64,000 bases of DNA from Climacium dendroides (GCA_950106755.1 OX467083.1:3509501-3573500), one strand, 5' to 3'. Shown: positions 24,928-38,350, numbered from the stretch's first letter. A program made the numbers and translations. The notes: a model not told the origin generated them from the sequence alone.

Positions 24928-25884
24928 GTACTCACCGAAAAGCAAATCAACTCTGGGAAATCTAGTGAGCCATACATACATCAGATGTGTACCTTAGCAC
25001 CTGATGTATGTTTAGATATAGATGCTGTTTCCCTTTTTTTTCGTTGAGAATGTTGGATTTTCAAAGGGAGTTTGCCTGCTTTCACTCAGATGTGGTCACT
25101 CATTAATTATTATTATCATCTGCTTTTTCACAATGGCTTGTTCAATACTTAAAACTGAGTAGTACAAACTTGTTGGCAGTTTAGTGATTCCAGTGAAATG
25201 ATGAGTACACCAAACTTGATTGTACTTCAACATTCAGAGCAAGTCACTCAGCCCTTTACTGTACAGTAACAGTACAGTACAGAAGCTGTGGTGGTATATC
25301 CTGGACTTCTGGTTCTAACCAGGAGTAAGGTAACTTATCTTAATTGGGATTGTCTCTTGGACACCAATTTATCACAAGGACCAGGAGCTGAATTTGGAGT
25401 TTTGGACCATGGTACTGGTACAGTCCTTGGAAGCCACTGTATGGAAGTGCTTGTCAGCTGCTGTACTGCTACTGTCAGTCACTCAGTCCAAACTTCAAAC
25501 TCTGTCCTTCCCCAGAATCATATTGGCTTGTCCTTGTGTACATTGGTTGCGGCTCCTAACATGGTGAGCTGTGTCAGAGTTGGCCAAAGGGATGGGAGGT
25601 TATCTTTCTTTTACATTTTTATATGCTAATGACAAACAGTTCATCATGGTGCCATCTTTCAGACTTACAGTAAGACTATTATGGCCACTCCAGGAATGGC
25701 CTCATTATGGCCATGCAATGCAAGAGGAAAGCTGAATGGTGTCTAACTGTCTATAGTTTAAAAACAAAGTATGGCAGAACCACCCATAGTCCAGCACTTC
25801 AGTGAAACACAATGTAAATTTTATGCCATGTAGAAAGATAGAAATGAGGGGCATTGTCAATTTCTAGTGATTTTTTTCCTTGAA

Positions 25885-26060
25885 TTCAAATTACTATGAG
25901 TTTTGGGAGCCAGAAGCCCTGAATCCATATCCAATATGTACTCTTCCAATTCTGATCATTCTAGAACTACTTTCCTGTTCACTACTTTCTTGTCCACTAC
26001 ATTGGGATATGTGTCATGCCTTATTAGTCCCAACCTTGAAAAGGGGAAAAAATCACAACC
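25885..26060 (+). repeat. Dispersed repeat, copy 2 (relative at 7385-7575)
   Basis: Same-strand relative of 7385-7575, sharing the ordered phrases AAATTACTATG, CCAATTCTGATCATT, ACTACTTTCTTGT and AACCTTGAAAAGG. It is diverged and its type is unassigned. Confidence 0.65.
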
Positions 26061-26526
26061 CAAGCTTTGGTTGGAAATTTGTTTCAGACTTGGTTGGAAA
26101 TGGCTGCATCGTATAGGTTGGACATGGAGTGTACAAATGATGACTTTAGTATGTAGGAGTGAGAGTAGAATCATGAACCTTTTGGATGTCATCTAGTAAA
26201 GAATGTGACTTTTTTTATGACCATGATAGTCACTCATTGTTTTAGAAAAATATTGTTTTCATTTTAGAAGTTAGATGATTATATAATCAATTTCTATCAA
26301 TTTTGGAGGGCATTAGTGCTTATGTCAGGACTTATGTCACTTAAAAAAATTCAGTACTAAATCAAACTTTATCAGAAAAATATCATATTTGTTCAAATCA
26401 TTCAGTTGAAGTTTTAAAGGATATCATATTTGTTCATCTTTTAAGAATGATTGCCTAATGTATTTTCTTTTCCATTCCTCCAAGCCTACTTTTTTTTATC
26501 TCTATTAACAATGTAAGGTAATTAAA

Positions 26527-26606
26527 CTTGAAATGGTTCCAATAAGTATCTAGCCATAATTCATATCTTGAAATGGTTCCAATAAGTATCTAGCCATAAT
26601 TCATAT
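26527..26606 (+). repeat. Perfect 40-bp tandem duplication
   Basis: The unit, which begins CTTGAAATGGTTCCAATAAG, is repeated immediately (26527 and 26567). Only the last few bases of the second copy differ. Confidence 0.9.
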
Positions 26607-27289
26607 CATGAAAATGCCTAAATTATTGTTGAATCTTGTAGGCAATTAAAAGACATCCCCAATTCTTGTATCCAATGACTTTTGGATACGGTATAAATAA
26701 ACTATGAATCTTTAAAGTTTTAATTACATATACATCCTAAATTTAATTTTTTTTAAATCAAAATTTGGCATTTAGATTTTAGATTTTTTTTCAATGTTGA
26801 AAACAAAAATTATTTTAGTTTTAGATTTTGGTTGGTTAGGTCCACAAATACATGGAAAACTATTATTCATTCCATTTCCACAAGATAAAAGATACATCAA
26901 TGTTTAGTTTGTGGGAATTTAGGTTATCTCTAAATTGCAAAAAATACAAAAAATCTATTTCTGAAGAGCACACTTTCATAATAATTGTGGAATTTGTTAC
27001 TTTAGTAATGAAAAAATTCTTACTTTAGTCAATCTTTGCATTAACCATTTCGATTGAGTTCTTATGAAACTTTTGCATAGCCTCTTGATGCAAGATGTTT
27101 TAAATATGCTAAACCTACCAATTAGCTCTAAAATCTGTATTACAAGTAGCTAACATGGTCTTTGTTGTAATGGATTTGGAACTCAACTTTGTATAGTATA
27201 AAAATTTTATACTAAGAAGAATGAATGTTAGTAAACTTTGTTGGGCAATGTGGAAAACAAAAAATTTCTATCCACTTCAAACATTGGTA

Positions 27290-27650
27290 AGGTAAACCAA
27301 TCTATGACATGTAAAAGACCCATCACATACATCTAGGAAATGATCTGTTAAAGTCTCACATCAACCCATGACAAACTTTTTTCAATAAATGAAATTTGGG
27401 CTAAGTTAGGTTGAATCAGTGGCCACAATCAATGTCTTGGATGATGGTTACAAGAGTGATTAGTGACTACAATAGGAACTTCCACCTTCAAAGTATAAAT
27501 TCATCACAAGAAGTGACTTTTTGACATCTTCAAGTTGGTTTTGGAGTAGTCCAAAGACTCTTTTGGACCAAATGCATTTTTCACACAACCCAAAGTTCCA
27601 AGACAGGGATTTGGTCAAGGACAAGTTCACATAGGATATTAAAATGGTCA
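27290..27650. repeat. Dispersed repeat with inverted relative at 60200-60590
   Basis: The reverse complement of 60200-60590 matches this segment in order. Shared phrases include AAGACCCATCACA, CATGACAAACTT, AATGTCTTGGA and, on the other strand, TTGTGATGAATTTA. On the - strand at 27460-27651 a 63-codon frame is open. The pair may be a decayed transposon coding region, but no protein family is recognisable. Confidence 0.6.
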
Positions 27651-28329
27651 TTCAAAGTTTACATTTTGTATTTGTCTTCCCCTAGTCAAGGATAAATGTA
27701 AAAAATTATCCCTATTTTGTGGTTGCTTAATGTCGTGCATTCTTCACCTCTCCTATTGTGTTCTTTACCTCTTCAAATTATTTTAGGGCCTCTAAATCCA
27801 AATTTGAATTCAAAAATTTTTAGTGTTTTAGTGTTTTTCAACAAGTAAATACATAAACTTTAACATCTCGCCAAGTTCACTTACATGACAACTAAAGTAG
27901 AAGTACCTATTTCAGACAACTCTACTATGAAGGCTTTTTAGGGTGACCCATTGTGGACAATAGGTGAATGCACTATTCATTGAAAAATATTGTCTGTTTG
28001 TACCTTCTTGTCCACCCATTTCTCTTCCCCCTTGCTTGGGAAGAAGTGTCAAAGCTAACCGAAATAGGTGAGTCTATAAAACCGAAATGGGCTCAAATGA
28101 AAAATCTTGAATAAAGTATTCATTCATGAGGGAAAAATAATCACTTTTTTGTATATTTCATCCTTATCCTCATCCTTATGTTTGCACACATTGAACTCAA
28201 TTTCTCCACAACCATCCCACATCCTACAAACTGAAATGCTTCAGTTATCACAAATAGACACTTCTACCTTAAGTTAATACTCCTGTATGCACATCTTTCA
28301 ACTGGGCAATTAATTTAAACCCTTGATGG

Positions 28330-28400
28330 AGGTAGGAACTTGAATGTGGTCTATTGCATCAGGGTTTCTTCATTGCATCTTGTTTGTATGGTCTCCGTAT
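28330..28400. repeat. Dispersed repeat with inverted relative at 54465-54530
   Basis: GGAACTTGAATGTGGTCTA and TGTATGGTCTCC occur here in the order and spacing seen in the reverse complement of 54465-54530. CTGCATTAG(A/G)GGTTA follows nearby. This is a short shared transposon fragment. Confidence 0.6.
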
Positions 28401-29411
28401 GTCCAGTTCCAACCTGCATTAGGGGTTAACTTACATCTTGTGGTCTAACTCCAGTGGGCTGATGCATTCGCTTTTATTTTCTTTCGGTGATGACCAACAC
28501 TTTATTTCTTTATTTTTTCACTTGGACCCTGACTGAGCAATCATCCGAAAATGGATGGCACGGCATAATCTCACTCCTTGTCAATAGTAAGCTTATTGTA
28601 GCATTTTGACCACTCAGACACACTTCAATTTTCATTCACAATTCATCAATAAAAAATAAATAAAATGCTCTTCTGCTACAAGTATAGATTCTTTTATTTA
28701 TGGGAATGTTTTTATTGATGTGGTGGTAGATTTTTGTATTGGGTAGGGAAGGGGTTAGAGTTTCTTTAGTGAATATAATAATGTTGGTTATGGGGCAAGG
28801 TTGTAGTGTCATTTGCGATCTTGATTAAGTTAATGAAGCATTTTATATGTTAAAAATGTGTAGATTATAGATGAAGCATCAATTATTCATTCAAATGTAT
28901 GTGCATTCATCTAAATATGGAATTGTCATCCTATGTGAGAGGAAAAATTGGGCATATCTTTTCCAATGTTTTTTTTATTGAAACATTGCAACTCCATGAA
29001 AAAGAATAATTGCTTTGGTAAGTACTAGTTGCATCTATTGTTGAAGGCCTAGTGATGCAATCATCTTAGAGTTTAACACCTTTACTTCTACTTCTACTCT
29101 ATTGGGCTATTAGTTAGTGGAATCAATTGGGATTCCCAAAGCCACTTGCGGGACCAAAGATGAACATGTTCTTCAGGTACACCAACCGCAACCCGAAGTG
29201 GTGGGAGATTCTCCTTCATAAAAGTGATTAAATATAGAACTCTATTTAGGTTTTGTCGCCTACTAACAAGTGTCTCTTGAGTACATTTAAACGCTAAATG
29301 TACAAAGAATATTATCACATCATTCCATTTGCAAACTCTTTGTCCTAAATCAGTCACAAGGTATCATATTTCTATCTCCTTTGAAGACACATATAAGTCA
29401 CACACACTAAG

Positions 29412-29563
29412 GTAAATAAGTGAGTCCATTGCAGGCCAAATGGGAATAAGACCATTCTAAACAAATATTATATTATTGATGTTCTGAAATGTACACCACC
29501 AACATAATTTTGTCGACAATGGACTTGCTCCCATTTGGCCCACAATGGACTCACTTATCTTAC
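29412..29563. mobile_element. Hairpin-type MITE, about 152 bp
   Basis: Left arm (from 29412) and right arm (to 29563) are inverted copies of at least 34 bp with few mismatches. Landmarks are AAGTGAGTCCATTG and GGCCAAATGGGA on the left, against TCCCATTTGGCC and CAATGGACTCACTT on the right. Weaker pairing continues inward by some 15 bases. There is no coding capacity and I could not fix a target-site duplication. The family is unassigned. Confidence 0.8.
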
Positions 29564-30074
29564 TACATTAAATAGGAATATTAAAGGGACCAAAAAACTA
29601 AAGGGACTTATTGTAAAGAATTGTAAATGTTTGAAACATGATGTACAACCTCCGGACACTTCAATAACTATTGATGTACTTCAAAGGAAGATATTTATAT
29701 CATGTGTAATGTGGATGAATTAGTATGGGTCCCCTTAAAGCGCCTATTCAGTGTACGTGAATTCTGTGTCCCTTTCTCAAACATTTTTTCAAAGTAAGCT
29801 AAGCTTGTTAAAACATATAAGTTGCATCAAAGAGGTGGCCCAAAATTATTGCAATTAATGGACCATGGCCCGGGTGGCTTCACGTCCACAAATTGCAGAG
29901 ACAATGACTTGCCCGGGCAGAGACCCGGACGCAGGGGCAGCAGCATACGCATGATTGAAGTGGAAAAGACCCAAAGATCTTCCGTGATTTTCGCACCACC
30001 GTCGTCTCAGCGGAAAGGAAACAACCGAGTCGGTCTTCGACAAAATTCTTTTGGACTTGAACCGTAAAAGCAGA

Positions 30075-30155
30075 GCTTTTTTTTTTTACTACTGTAGCTC
30101 TTGTGTTCCTGGCAGCATGCCATTGTATTAAATTTGGAGGGACATCAGGGTATTT
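30075..30155 (+). repeat. Dispersed repeat with inverted relative at 54215-54295
   Basis: TTCCTGGCAGCATGCCATTG and GGAGGGACATCAGGGTATT recur, reverse-complemented with one or two changes, at 54215-54295. The copies look about 90 percent alike, so this is a comparatively young or constrained repeat. The DNA just upstream (29850-30060) is locally GC-rich. Confidence 0.75.
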
Positions 30156-31499
30156 GCTCCATTTTGTCAAAACTGGCAAAATTTTGCCCCCAAAAAAGTG
30201 TTGCCCAAAAGTACCCAACCTGTATGGGCGCATCAAAAGTGCCCAACTTGTAGGGGCGTAGTATTTCCAACCATTCAAGATTGGAATGTGGTTTTAGGGT
30301 CTTTTCCAAGGTTGGAACTAATAAGGTTACAACACATGTTTGAAGTAGTGAGCAAGAAAGTAGAAAGTAGTGATTGGGAAAGTAGTTTTGGAATAATCAG
30401 AATCAAAAGTCTCTAAACATTAGCTACTCATGAAGTACACTTTTTGGCTCTTCAAAATTTCACAATTATTTCAATTTGGGGGATATAATTCTCCAATCCC
30501 CATATTTCCTATCTTTCTACATAGGAAAAATTTCCACCACCTCTTATTGCTCACCATCTACTCCAAAATTGCCTAAATGATCGGCTATTGGTGCCTCGAC
30601 TTTATACAAAGTATTGTATTTGACTTCTAGAATTCATATTAAGTGTGGAGTACTAAGATTTGGCAAGAATTACTCACACCATTGAAATGATAATTCAACT
30701 ACTAGCATCTTTGATTTGAATTGCTATTTTAGTGTCTAAAAAAGGATCATGCTCAAATATAGCATTGCACATGTAGAATACATGACTATTTTGTAACTTT
30801 CTAGACTTCCAACACATGCAATAATGATCCAATTGGGAGAGTCAATTGTTGTTGGATCCTAGTAAGTGTGAAGAATTTTTTTTGTCATTGTTGTATACAT
30901 CAATTCACACACCTCTTTCTATCAAATATATAAAAGAGAAATCATGTTGTAATCACAATTTGGCTTCACAGATGTAAAAAGGTTAATTAGTTGTTGATGC
31001 CATCCCACTACATTTCCAAACATAGAAAATTTACTTGTGTCTCCAAGGGCACTTCAAAATTTGAAGTGTTGCTGCCTTTTTTAACTCCTAAATGCATTCA
31101 ATGTTTTAAGCCCAAAATTGCTTCAAAATACTCAAATCCAAAGCAAGGCTAAAATTTTCATCTATATTTATTCATTAACAAATCCAACCATAGAAATTTT
31201 TTGTTTTTGTTGATTTGTTAAAGTGCACCTTCCTAAAACTTCAAAACTTCAAAACCTTACCAATTGAAAAATCAAGTCACTTGAATTTTAAAAGAAGTAT
31301 TTCCAACTCTTCCTAAATGGTTAGATTTCATCTTTCAAAATTCTTATATAAAATGGTGTAAATCCTAAAATTTGTTATTCTCCTCAATATGCTGAAAAAA
31401 TTAGTTGTTGATACATATAAAAAAATTTCAACAATTTTTTTTATATTCAATGGTTAAAAAAATAGTAAGTAGAAAGAAGTGGATTATGATTTAAAATAC

Positions 31500-32660
31500 T
31501 AAATCATTAAGAATTTAGTTATGGAATTGAAAAATTCCAATCCCAATGGTTTTGATATTGTTATAAGCAATCTACATCCACTACTTTTATTTCTTTTTCA
31601 AAAATATTAAAATTTGAGTTCAACAAAGGACTTCAAAGTTTATTTTAACCCCTAAATGCCCTAGGCCTTCTTTGAGCTTCTAGGAATTTGTTATAAATTG
31701 AACAAAAAGACAACATTTTGATAAGCTGTAAATTCAAACTAGACATATTAAAGATTACGTAGGAAAAGAAAACACAACAATATCACTTATAAATTGAAAG
31801 ATTGTAATGTTTGGTCACGAGTGTATTAAATTGAGAAAGTGATTTGAAGTCTTTCAATACTCTTTTGACATGTCTAATCTAAAAAGTTGGTCACCAAAAT
31901 ATATGAAGATAAAGGGCCTAGCATACATAATCCCAATCAATTTATGGCTTCTCAAAACCTACTCTATAATTTTATTAAATGAATTTCTAATGTAATTTTT
32001 TCTCCAAGATCTAGTGTTTTTGAGGCTCATTTCCAAGAGCCCTCAACACTATAGAAAGTCAAGATTGCAATGGAAACACTTGCACAAAATCTTGAATAGA
32101 AAAATCATAATTGGTCATTTTCAAAATCAGATTTTTAATGCTAAAACTAAACTTCAAAAAGATTTTTTCATAAAAATAAAATACTAAAAATAGTAGCTTG
32201 TTTAGGTTTTATTTCACTTCAAAGTATTGTCAATACCAAAATTTGGTGCCTCAAGTATTTAGGGGTTGGAGAAGAGATTCCATAACTATCTGGCAAATTA
32301 AAACTCTTTACAACTTTCATTTCATTAATCAAAATGGAATAATTCAAAGATTTCCACTTATAAATAATTCTAAAAATCAATTTCAAATTTTTATTTTTTA
32401 AAGAGTGATTTTTTCTAAGTTGTCCAAACTACCAACTAAGCAATAGAAACTACATATTACATAATAACTTTTTATCCATGTAGTCAAAAGTTATGAAATT
32501 TTTTGGGCCTTAAAGCTACTCCTTGACCACATGTTGTGTGAAATTTTCAAAGAAAAAAATAATTAGTTCATAGTGAGCTACCAAAAAGTTCTATATTGCC
32601 AACAAACAATGTATAGTCCTTTAGGGATTAAACATGATTTGTAGTGGCACATTCAATTTT
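31500..32660 (+). repeat. AT-rich dispersed repeat, copy with an insertion
   Basis: The outer parts (31500-31648 and 32270-32660) match 62870-63440 in the same order. Shared phrases are GGACTTCA, GTTTATTTTAA, AGATTCCATAACTA, CATTAATCAAAATGGAAT, ATGTAGTCAAAA, GGCCTTAAAGCT and CACATGTTGTGTGAAA. The middle (31649-32269) is an inserted 0.62-kb element described separately. Part of the right half recurs at 56170-56370. The repeat has no coding capacity. Confidence 0.75.
31649..32269 (+). mobile_element. About 0.62-kb TIR element, copy A (unassigned family)
   Basis: The element begins CCCCTAAATGCC directly after TTTTAA and ends GTATTTAGGGG. It matches the reverse complement of 57641-58274 along its whole length. 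Shared phrases include TTGAACAAAA, CAACATTTTGATAAG, TCTAAAAAGTTGGT, CAATCAATTTATGGCTTC, CTCCAAGATCTAGTGT and AGTCAAGATTGCAATGG. The related host repeat at about 63066 lacks it. It has terminal inverted repeats of about 12 bp and no open frame of note. Confidence 0.78.
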
Positions 32661-32915
32661 CATCTTCTAGCTTGCTTTCACTTGTCCAATTTTCAAGTCC
32701 AAATTTTAATGTGCCTATTCAAGGATATTTTTTTAATATATTTTCAATGCTAAAATCATAATTTTTTATTTTACATCAAGCAATAGATAGTAAGATAATT
32801 TAGTGAGTTGGATTGATGATGCTCTTAGTCCATCAATTGTATTGTCATTGTGCCAATTTCACCATGGAAATATGGGGAGCTTGTAGCCTTGCCGCTTACA
32901 AATGGTTTGGCATGT

Positions 32916-33283
32916 AAGGTAGAACTACCCATTACCATATAAATTTGCAATTTAGGTACTTTGGAGAAGGTATTTATGAACTCTCATATTTTCAGAGATT
33001 GAAGTGTTTGAGAGAAGTCAATTACAAAAAGAATGAAGACTTCTCGACAAGAATTGAATTTTTGTGATTTTTCAAAGTTAAAATATAAAACTGTGAGTAG
33101 ATCTTTGTTGAAGCATGATTAGACCATTATTGAAGCGTGGGCTGATGTATCTGATCTCCAATGCATTGCCATCATGATAATGGATTAGTAAGATCGTGGT
33201 AATAAGATGGGCCAGTGATGGAATTGGGAGGAACCTTTAGGTGGCAAAATTGAGTAAATTGTGGTAATGGGTAGTTCTACCTT
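32916..33283. mobile_element. MITE with GGTAGAACTACCC ends
   Basis: Left arm 32916-32938 (AAGGTAGAACTACCCATTAC) and right arm 33261-33283 are reverse complements with one mismatch. Weaker complementarity continues inward to about 45 bp. It ends in CTTA, exactly where the Tourist-type MITE begins. No target duplication could be fixed and there is no coding capacity. Confidence 0.82.
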
Positions 33284-33284
33284 A

Positions 33285-33680
33285 GAGCATCGCCACCCAT
33301 TGATGCCAGAGGACGGTAGCCTGAGCTAGGCTATGGCTGGCTTCAAAAACTTCTCCCCCATTGCTTCCCAGGGAAAGCAATAAATGAGCCTGACTCCACT
33401 CAAATAAGTTGTCAAACATCTCTTCTGTTCTTGTTGTCTAACAATATTTTTGGCTCTCTTTTTGAAAAGTGTGATAACTATAGCAAGTCCCACCAATGAG
33501 AAGTCTCGACTTGTTTTCTTTTTCATCTTTTATTGAAACAAATGAAATAAAACTTGTCTTGCTGGGTTGTCTTCCCATAAATGGATGGCATGTTTGTGAG
33601 ACAGAAGGATCCCGGGAGTTGCACGGCACTAGCCAACCGATTTCCCAGGTCACATTAGGTGTGAATGGGTGGTGATGCTC
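33285..33680. mobile_element. Tourist-like (PIF/Harbinger) MITE with TTA duplication
   Basis: It starts GAGCATCGCCACCCATTGAT and ends GTGAATGGGTGGTGATGCTC, an inverted repeat of about 25 bp with few mismatches. TTA flanks it on both sides (33282-33284 and 33681-33683), the 3-bp target typical of PIF/Harbinger MITEs. The inside has more GC than its surroundings. Short frames of 60-70 codons on the - strand show no transposase motif. Confidence 0.85.
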
Positions 33681-33684
33681 TTAG

Positions 33685-36600
33685 TTCATGTCAAGGCAAA
33701 GTGACAATGATCTAAATTTTAATGAACCACACTTAATGATGGTAGTAGAAGCTTGCCATACCTGTAGAGGTTGGTTTCTATCCAAATTAATACATTTTTT
33801 GACCATTTTTACAAGTAAATATACAAAGTCAATGACAATATTTTCTTTGAGGACATTACAAGTAAATTGAAATAAGATAGTTGATACAACCTTTATTTAT
33901 AAAAAATGGCAAGTGACTCTCTAATTTTACTTCCATCACGGGGGCATCAATTCCATTTTTTCTAGCTTCCTTCAATCCAATAAGATTTGGTATAATTATA
34001 TACCTTAAATGAGGTTGTCTATTTTATTTGTTTGTTTGTTAAGGTGAGATTTCCTAAACTATGCATTCCCCAATCATTTTTTTAATTAGTGTTATCAGAA
34101 AGTTCTCTACAAAGAGGGGTGCACAAGCTTTGTTTCACAACATTTGGACCTACAATGTAAAAGGTATTGAATTTTGAAGTTTTTATGAATTAGAAAATTA
34201 GAAAATTATTTTTATTTTACTTTATTATATTCTGACAATGGCACATGGCACATGGTACACTAGAGTAGTTAAATGTTATTGAAAAAATGTGCTTCTTCTT
34301 TAGAAATAACCAAATTGGAGGGGCTTTAATAACATATTTCCAAATTATAACAACAAACCTAGTGATTTCAAACATTGTTGTCACTTCCTACATTACAAGT
34401 ATCTCAAAATACAGTGGCATATTGGGTTTCAATAGTAGTAAAGTGTACTTGAATATCATGACAAATATGTACATGTGTAATTCAAATCATACAACAAATT
34501 GCATTTACCATCTAAAGTTGCCACCCTTTGTTGAAATTACACCTTACATTATATTGGACATATTAGAAATGAGCCTTTGCAGATGCTTTAGAGATACTTG
34601 ATTTTGTAACGATTGATTTGTTTTATCATTCTTTTCTCATTCTTTGGCATGGTGTGGTGTTGCAACAAAATCTTTGATTATCGCATTTAGATCTTCACAT
34701 TTAGATTTAATGAATTAAAAGGTCAAACTAACTTCTTCATACCATGAGCTTGCCTCCACTTCTAAGAAAATTTATCTTGATGGACTAGAGCACCATCTTC
34801 CATGATCTAAAGGCTCATCAAGTTGATCATGTATAAAATAGAAACTACTCAATGTGCCCTTGTAAACATTATGAACATAATGGGTGATACTTCTTTCCCC
34901 TTAAGGCATGAACACTAAAGGACTTGTTAAAACCTATAAAGGCACCCCTAACCATCACAAACATTTGAAAATGCCAATGGTTCAATATATATCCAACTGT
35001 CAATGTTGATTTGAAGTCTATTTGCAATTTCTAGTAACATTTAAGATTCCCAAAGAAATTGGAAAAGCACATTTAGACTTTTGAAAATATGATTCAATTA
35101 AGCCCTTTTAAAAGTCCATAACTTCTATTTTAAAATTAATATCAAGTAACCTAGCAATGTAATTTTTAGATGCCTCAGTCTATACTACAACACATAATGA
35201 GTCACTAATACAATAATTAAAATATTTTCTTCATTAAAAAACTCTTACAAAATGCTATATGGAGTTTTTTTAATCCAATTTGCATCTTCAAAAGTCCATA
35301 GCTCTTTATTAAAGAAGAGACCTTCTAAATAATTAAGTAGTTGCCTTTGCATTCAAATTGAGAGTGTACCTATGATTAAATTTATAGCTACAATGGTGCA
35401 GTGAATTATCTACAATGTGGCTTGCAATGCAAAGGTCTTGTTGAAAAAACATTGTGACATGAAAAGTGGTTCACTCTCTCATGCACATATCCATTTGGGG
35501 GGGAGCAACACAAGACTATATAAATATGCTCATATTGTATAATGAGGTACATTAAAGCTTCTTGCAATCACTCTAAGTGTTTGATGTTGATCTCAATTGA
35601 CAAGACAAGAGAAGTCTCTCACTATGTGATTTGGCAATTTTCAAGGCCTATGACCTAGCCCATGGCCTAGTTTTCAAGCAACCATGTTGTTGAAGACCTT
35701 CCATTTTTTTATAATAGTAGAAACAATTGAATGTGTTATGCTCATTCTTTTGGCAATATCCTTACATTCTAGCTTGTCCCATTCCAACTACTACAGCTCT
35801 TTCTATTGTGTTCAATGTCCTAGTCTTCATTTTAAAAATAATTGCATTGAAATATAAAAATGCTAATTCAATTTAAATCTACATCGCACATATGCAATTT
35901 GTATGTAATTACATGCAAATATGCAACCTATATGAGGTTACATGACATTGAAAAATGGAATGGAATTGAAGGGTAATGAAATGAGCACGAAGAGGTTAGT
36001 ATTTGAAAAAAAAAAAAAAGGACTCTAGCCGTGTGGTATCACACAATTGAAGCAATGTGAAGAAGAAACAAACTTGTTTAACCCCGTAAAGATCAAAGTA
36101 CAGAACCAATGAGTGGTCCCATGTAGCAAAGTAAGCTTCTAAATTTGTAAAATAAAAATCTCAATGAACATGGGAAGCAAGAATTGACCCAACCAAGGCA
36201 ACAATTGTCAAGCAAGAAGTGAGAACTTATGAATGAAGGCCATTGCAATTGAAAGGACTTTGGTGGTGCTTGGAACATAGATGTAACTTTAGTGCCCAAA
36301 TCTATTAATGTGCCACACTAATACACCTAAGAGCAATCTATATAGAGTTATGAGTGCATAGTGAACAATTTACACAAGCAAAAACAATCTAATTTGGTCA
36401 CAATAACAAGCCAAAAGTACATAGTATGTGGACCAATATATAATATGAGGAAAAACATATATAAGATTATTGTATCCTATTCTATATTTGATTCTTATTT
36501 TTGTGATTGTTTATAGACCCAATAGCAAGACAGTTAAAATTACTAGTACATAGAAAGTGAACACAGAGATAAGGTCATTACTTTGAAATCTCCACTCATT

Positions 36601-37241
36601 GACCTTGTTTTGATGAAGGCTTGTTGATCCTAGTGATTATTTTGATGTTGCAATTGAATTTGTTGTAATCTAGTAAGATAAATAATCCAAAATGTGATTA
36701 CCATCTAAATGCATTACAATGCATATTTCCTCTTCATTTTAGATGCTAATTTTAGGTTTTCATTTTTTTTCTTATTCATGCAGCACAAACTCATAGGAAA
36801 AATATGAAAATCCTAAATCTAAGCTTCAGAGTAGAGGCAATTTGTTCATGCTAATGAAATTAGGTGATATGGATTTACAATTAATTAAGTTTGCTTACCT
36901 TACATACCATACACAATGTTGAGTGCAATGGAACCATTTGAGAATAAGGGCCACTTCACATTGTGTTCCAAGGCCTAAGTTTTATTGGATTCTCAAAATC
37001 AAATTTGTAGAGAGCTGAAAATTGGTACTAAGGGCTTTACACTACATCCAAAATCCAAAATCCAAAATCCCATGTCCAAATCTACCCAATGCATATTTGA
37101 TTCTAAAAGTATTCAAAAATTGGATTTTTGACTTTTTGACCTATATTTTGGGTACTTAATTCCTAAAGTTTGTTGGTTTTAAAATTAAAAAATACTCTCA
37201 AAGTTGTACAAAAATAAAACGTTGAACAAAAAGAGTTGTAA
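33685..37241. other. AT-rich gene-free stretch
   Basis: I found no convincing gene or complete element here. The largest frame (34287-34601, 104 codons) has AT-driven composition and no motif. It contains an A-tract (about 36007-36020) and scattered short matches to the dispersed AT-rich repeats. Confidence 0.5.
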
Positions 37242-37766
37242 CACTACTAGGATTTAAGTATTTTATGACTGCAAAAATATGATTGAGGATGACTGGCAAC
37301 TGCTCACAGTCATATTTTTGGATCCCACAATGTTGTGAAAAAACATGACTGCAAATGTGATTGCTAGTCATATTTTGCCTTTGTACTTCATGGGTGTATA
37401 GTATACATGCATAGGGAACGGCAAAATACTTTTTAGGGAACCGTAGGGAACGTATTATGGGAACACCAGTCATATTTGTCAATTATATTTTTCCATATAT
37501 GACAACATGCAGTCATATTCTATAGTCACATTTTTGTAAGTTTACACTTTTTTTGAATTTTTTTTTCTGGGCAACCCCCTAAAAATTTGGGCAACCTAAA
37601 AAAATGTAAATAAATTATTGCTCAAAATTGTAAAATCGTAGCCATTGTTTTGGGGGGATCTTGAAATCCTAGCCGTCATTTTTTAGGGTTTTAAAATCCT
37701 AGCTGCCACTTTTTAGGGTTTCAAAACCCTAGCCGCCACTTCATATGCTTCATCTTCTTGCTTTTC

Positions 37767-38350
37767 AACTCTTGTTTCTTCTTCCTCCTCTTGTTTTTTG
37801 AAGTTCTAATTGTTGTGTTGTGTTTTAGTTGTTGTTTAGTTGTTGTTTTCTAACTCTTGTTTCTTCTTCCTCCTTTTGTTTTTTGAAGTTCTAATTGTTG
37901 TGTTGTATTTTTGTGTTTTAGTTGTTGTTTAGTTGTTGTTTTCTAACTCTTGTTTCTTCTTCCTCCTTTTGTTTTTTGAAGTTCTAATTGTTGTGTTGTA
38001 TTTTTGTGTTTTAGTTGTTGTTTAGTTGTTGCTTTCTAACTCTTGTTTCTTCTTCCTCCTTTTGTTTTTTGAAGTTCTAATTGTTGTGTTGTTGTGTTTT
38101 AGTTGTTGGTTAGTTGTTGCTTTCTAACTCTTGTTTCTTCTTCCTTTTCTTGTTTTTTGAAGTTCTAATTGTTGTGTTATTGTACTTTGGTTGTTGTGTT
38201 GTTGCTTTCTAACTCTTATTTCTTCTTCCTCCTTTTGTTTTTTGAAGTCCTAATTGTTGTGTTGTTGTTTTTTAACTCTTGTTTCTTCTTCTTCCTTTTA
38301 TTTTTTGAAGTTCTAATTGTTGTATTGTTGTGTTTTAGTTGTTGTTATTT
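37767..38350 (+). repeat. T/G-rich tandem array inside the CACTA element
   Basis: Seven units begin AACTCTTGTTTCTTCTTCC or a close variant, at 37767, 37852, 37945, 38038, 38126, 38211 and 38274, so periods range from 63 to 93 bp. Most contain TTTTTTGAAGTTCTAATTG and variable numbers of GTTGTT. The variable number of short blocks suggests slippage. Confidence 0.9.

Larger units (their letters stand above)
24928..29400. other. Start of gene desert, AT-rich
   Basis: After the RRP5 stop there is probably a 3' untranslated region, then AT-rich intergenic DNA. A frame of 113 codons at 25288-25629 has no recognisable motif and sits in sequence with repeated CAGTAC motifs. Dispersed repeat segments at 25885-26060, 27290-27650 and 28330-28400 have relatives elsewhere in the window. 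I see no genuine gene. Confidence 0.6.

Noticed and set aside
25288..25629. 113-codon + strand frame downstream of RRP5
   Set aside because: No motif or homologue is recognisable, and the local sequence has short internal repeats.
27460..27651. Copia-type retrotransposon fragment (CEKCIWSKR)
   Set aside because: The Cys pattern is only loosely like a copia pre-integrase domain and no neighbouring integrase or reverse-transcriptase motif is visible.
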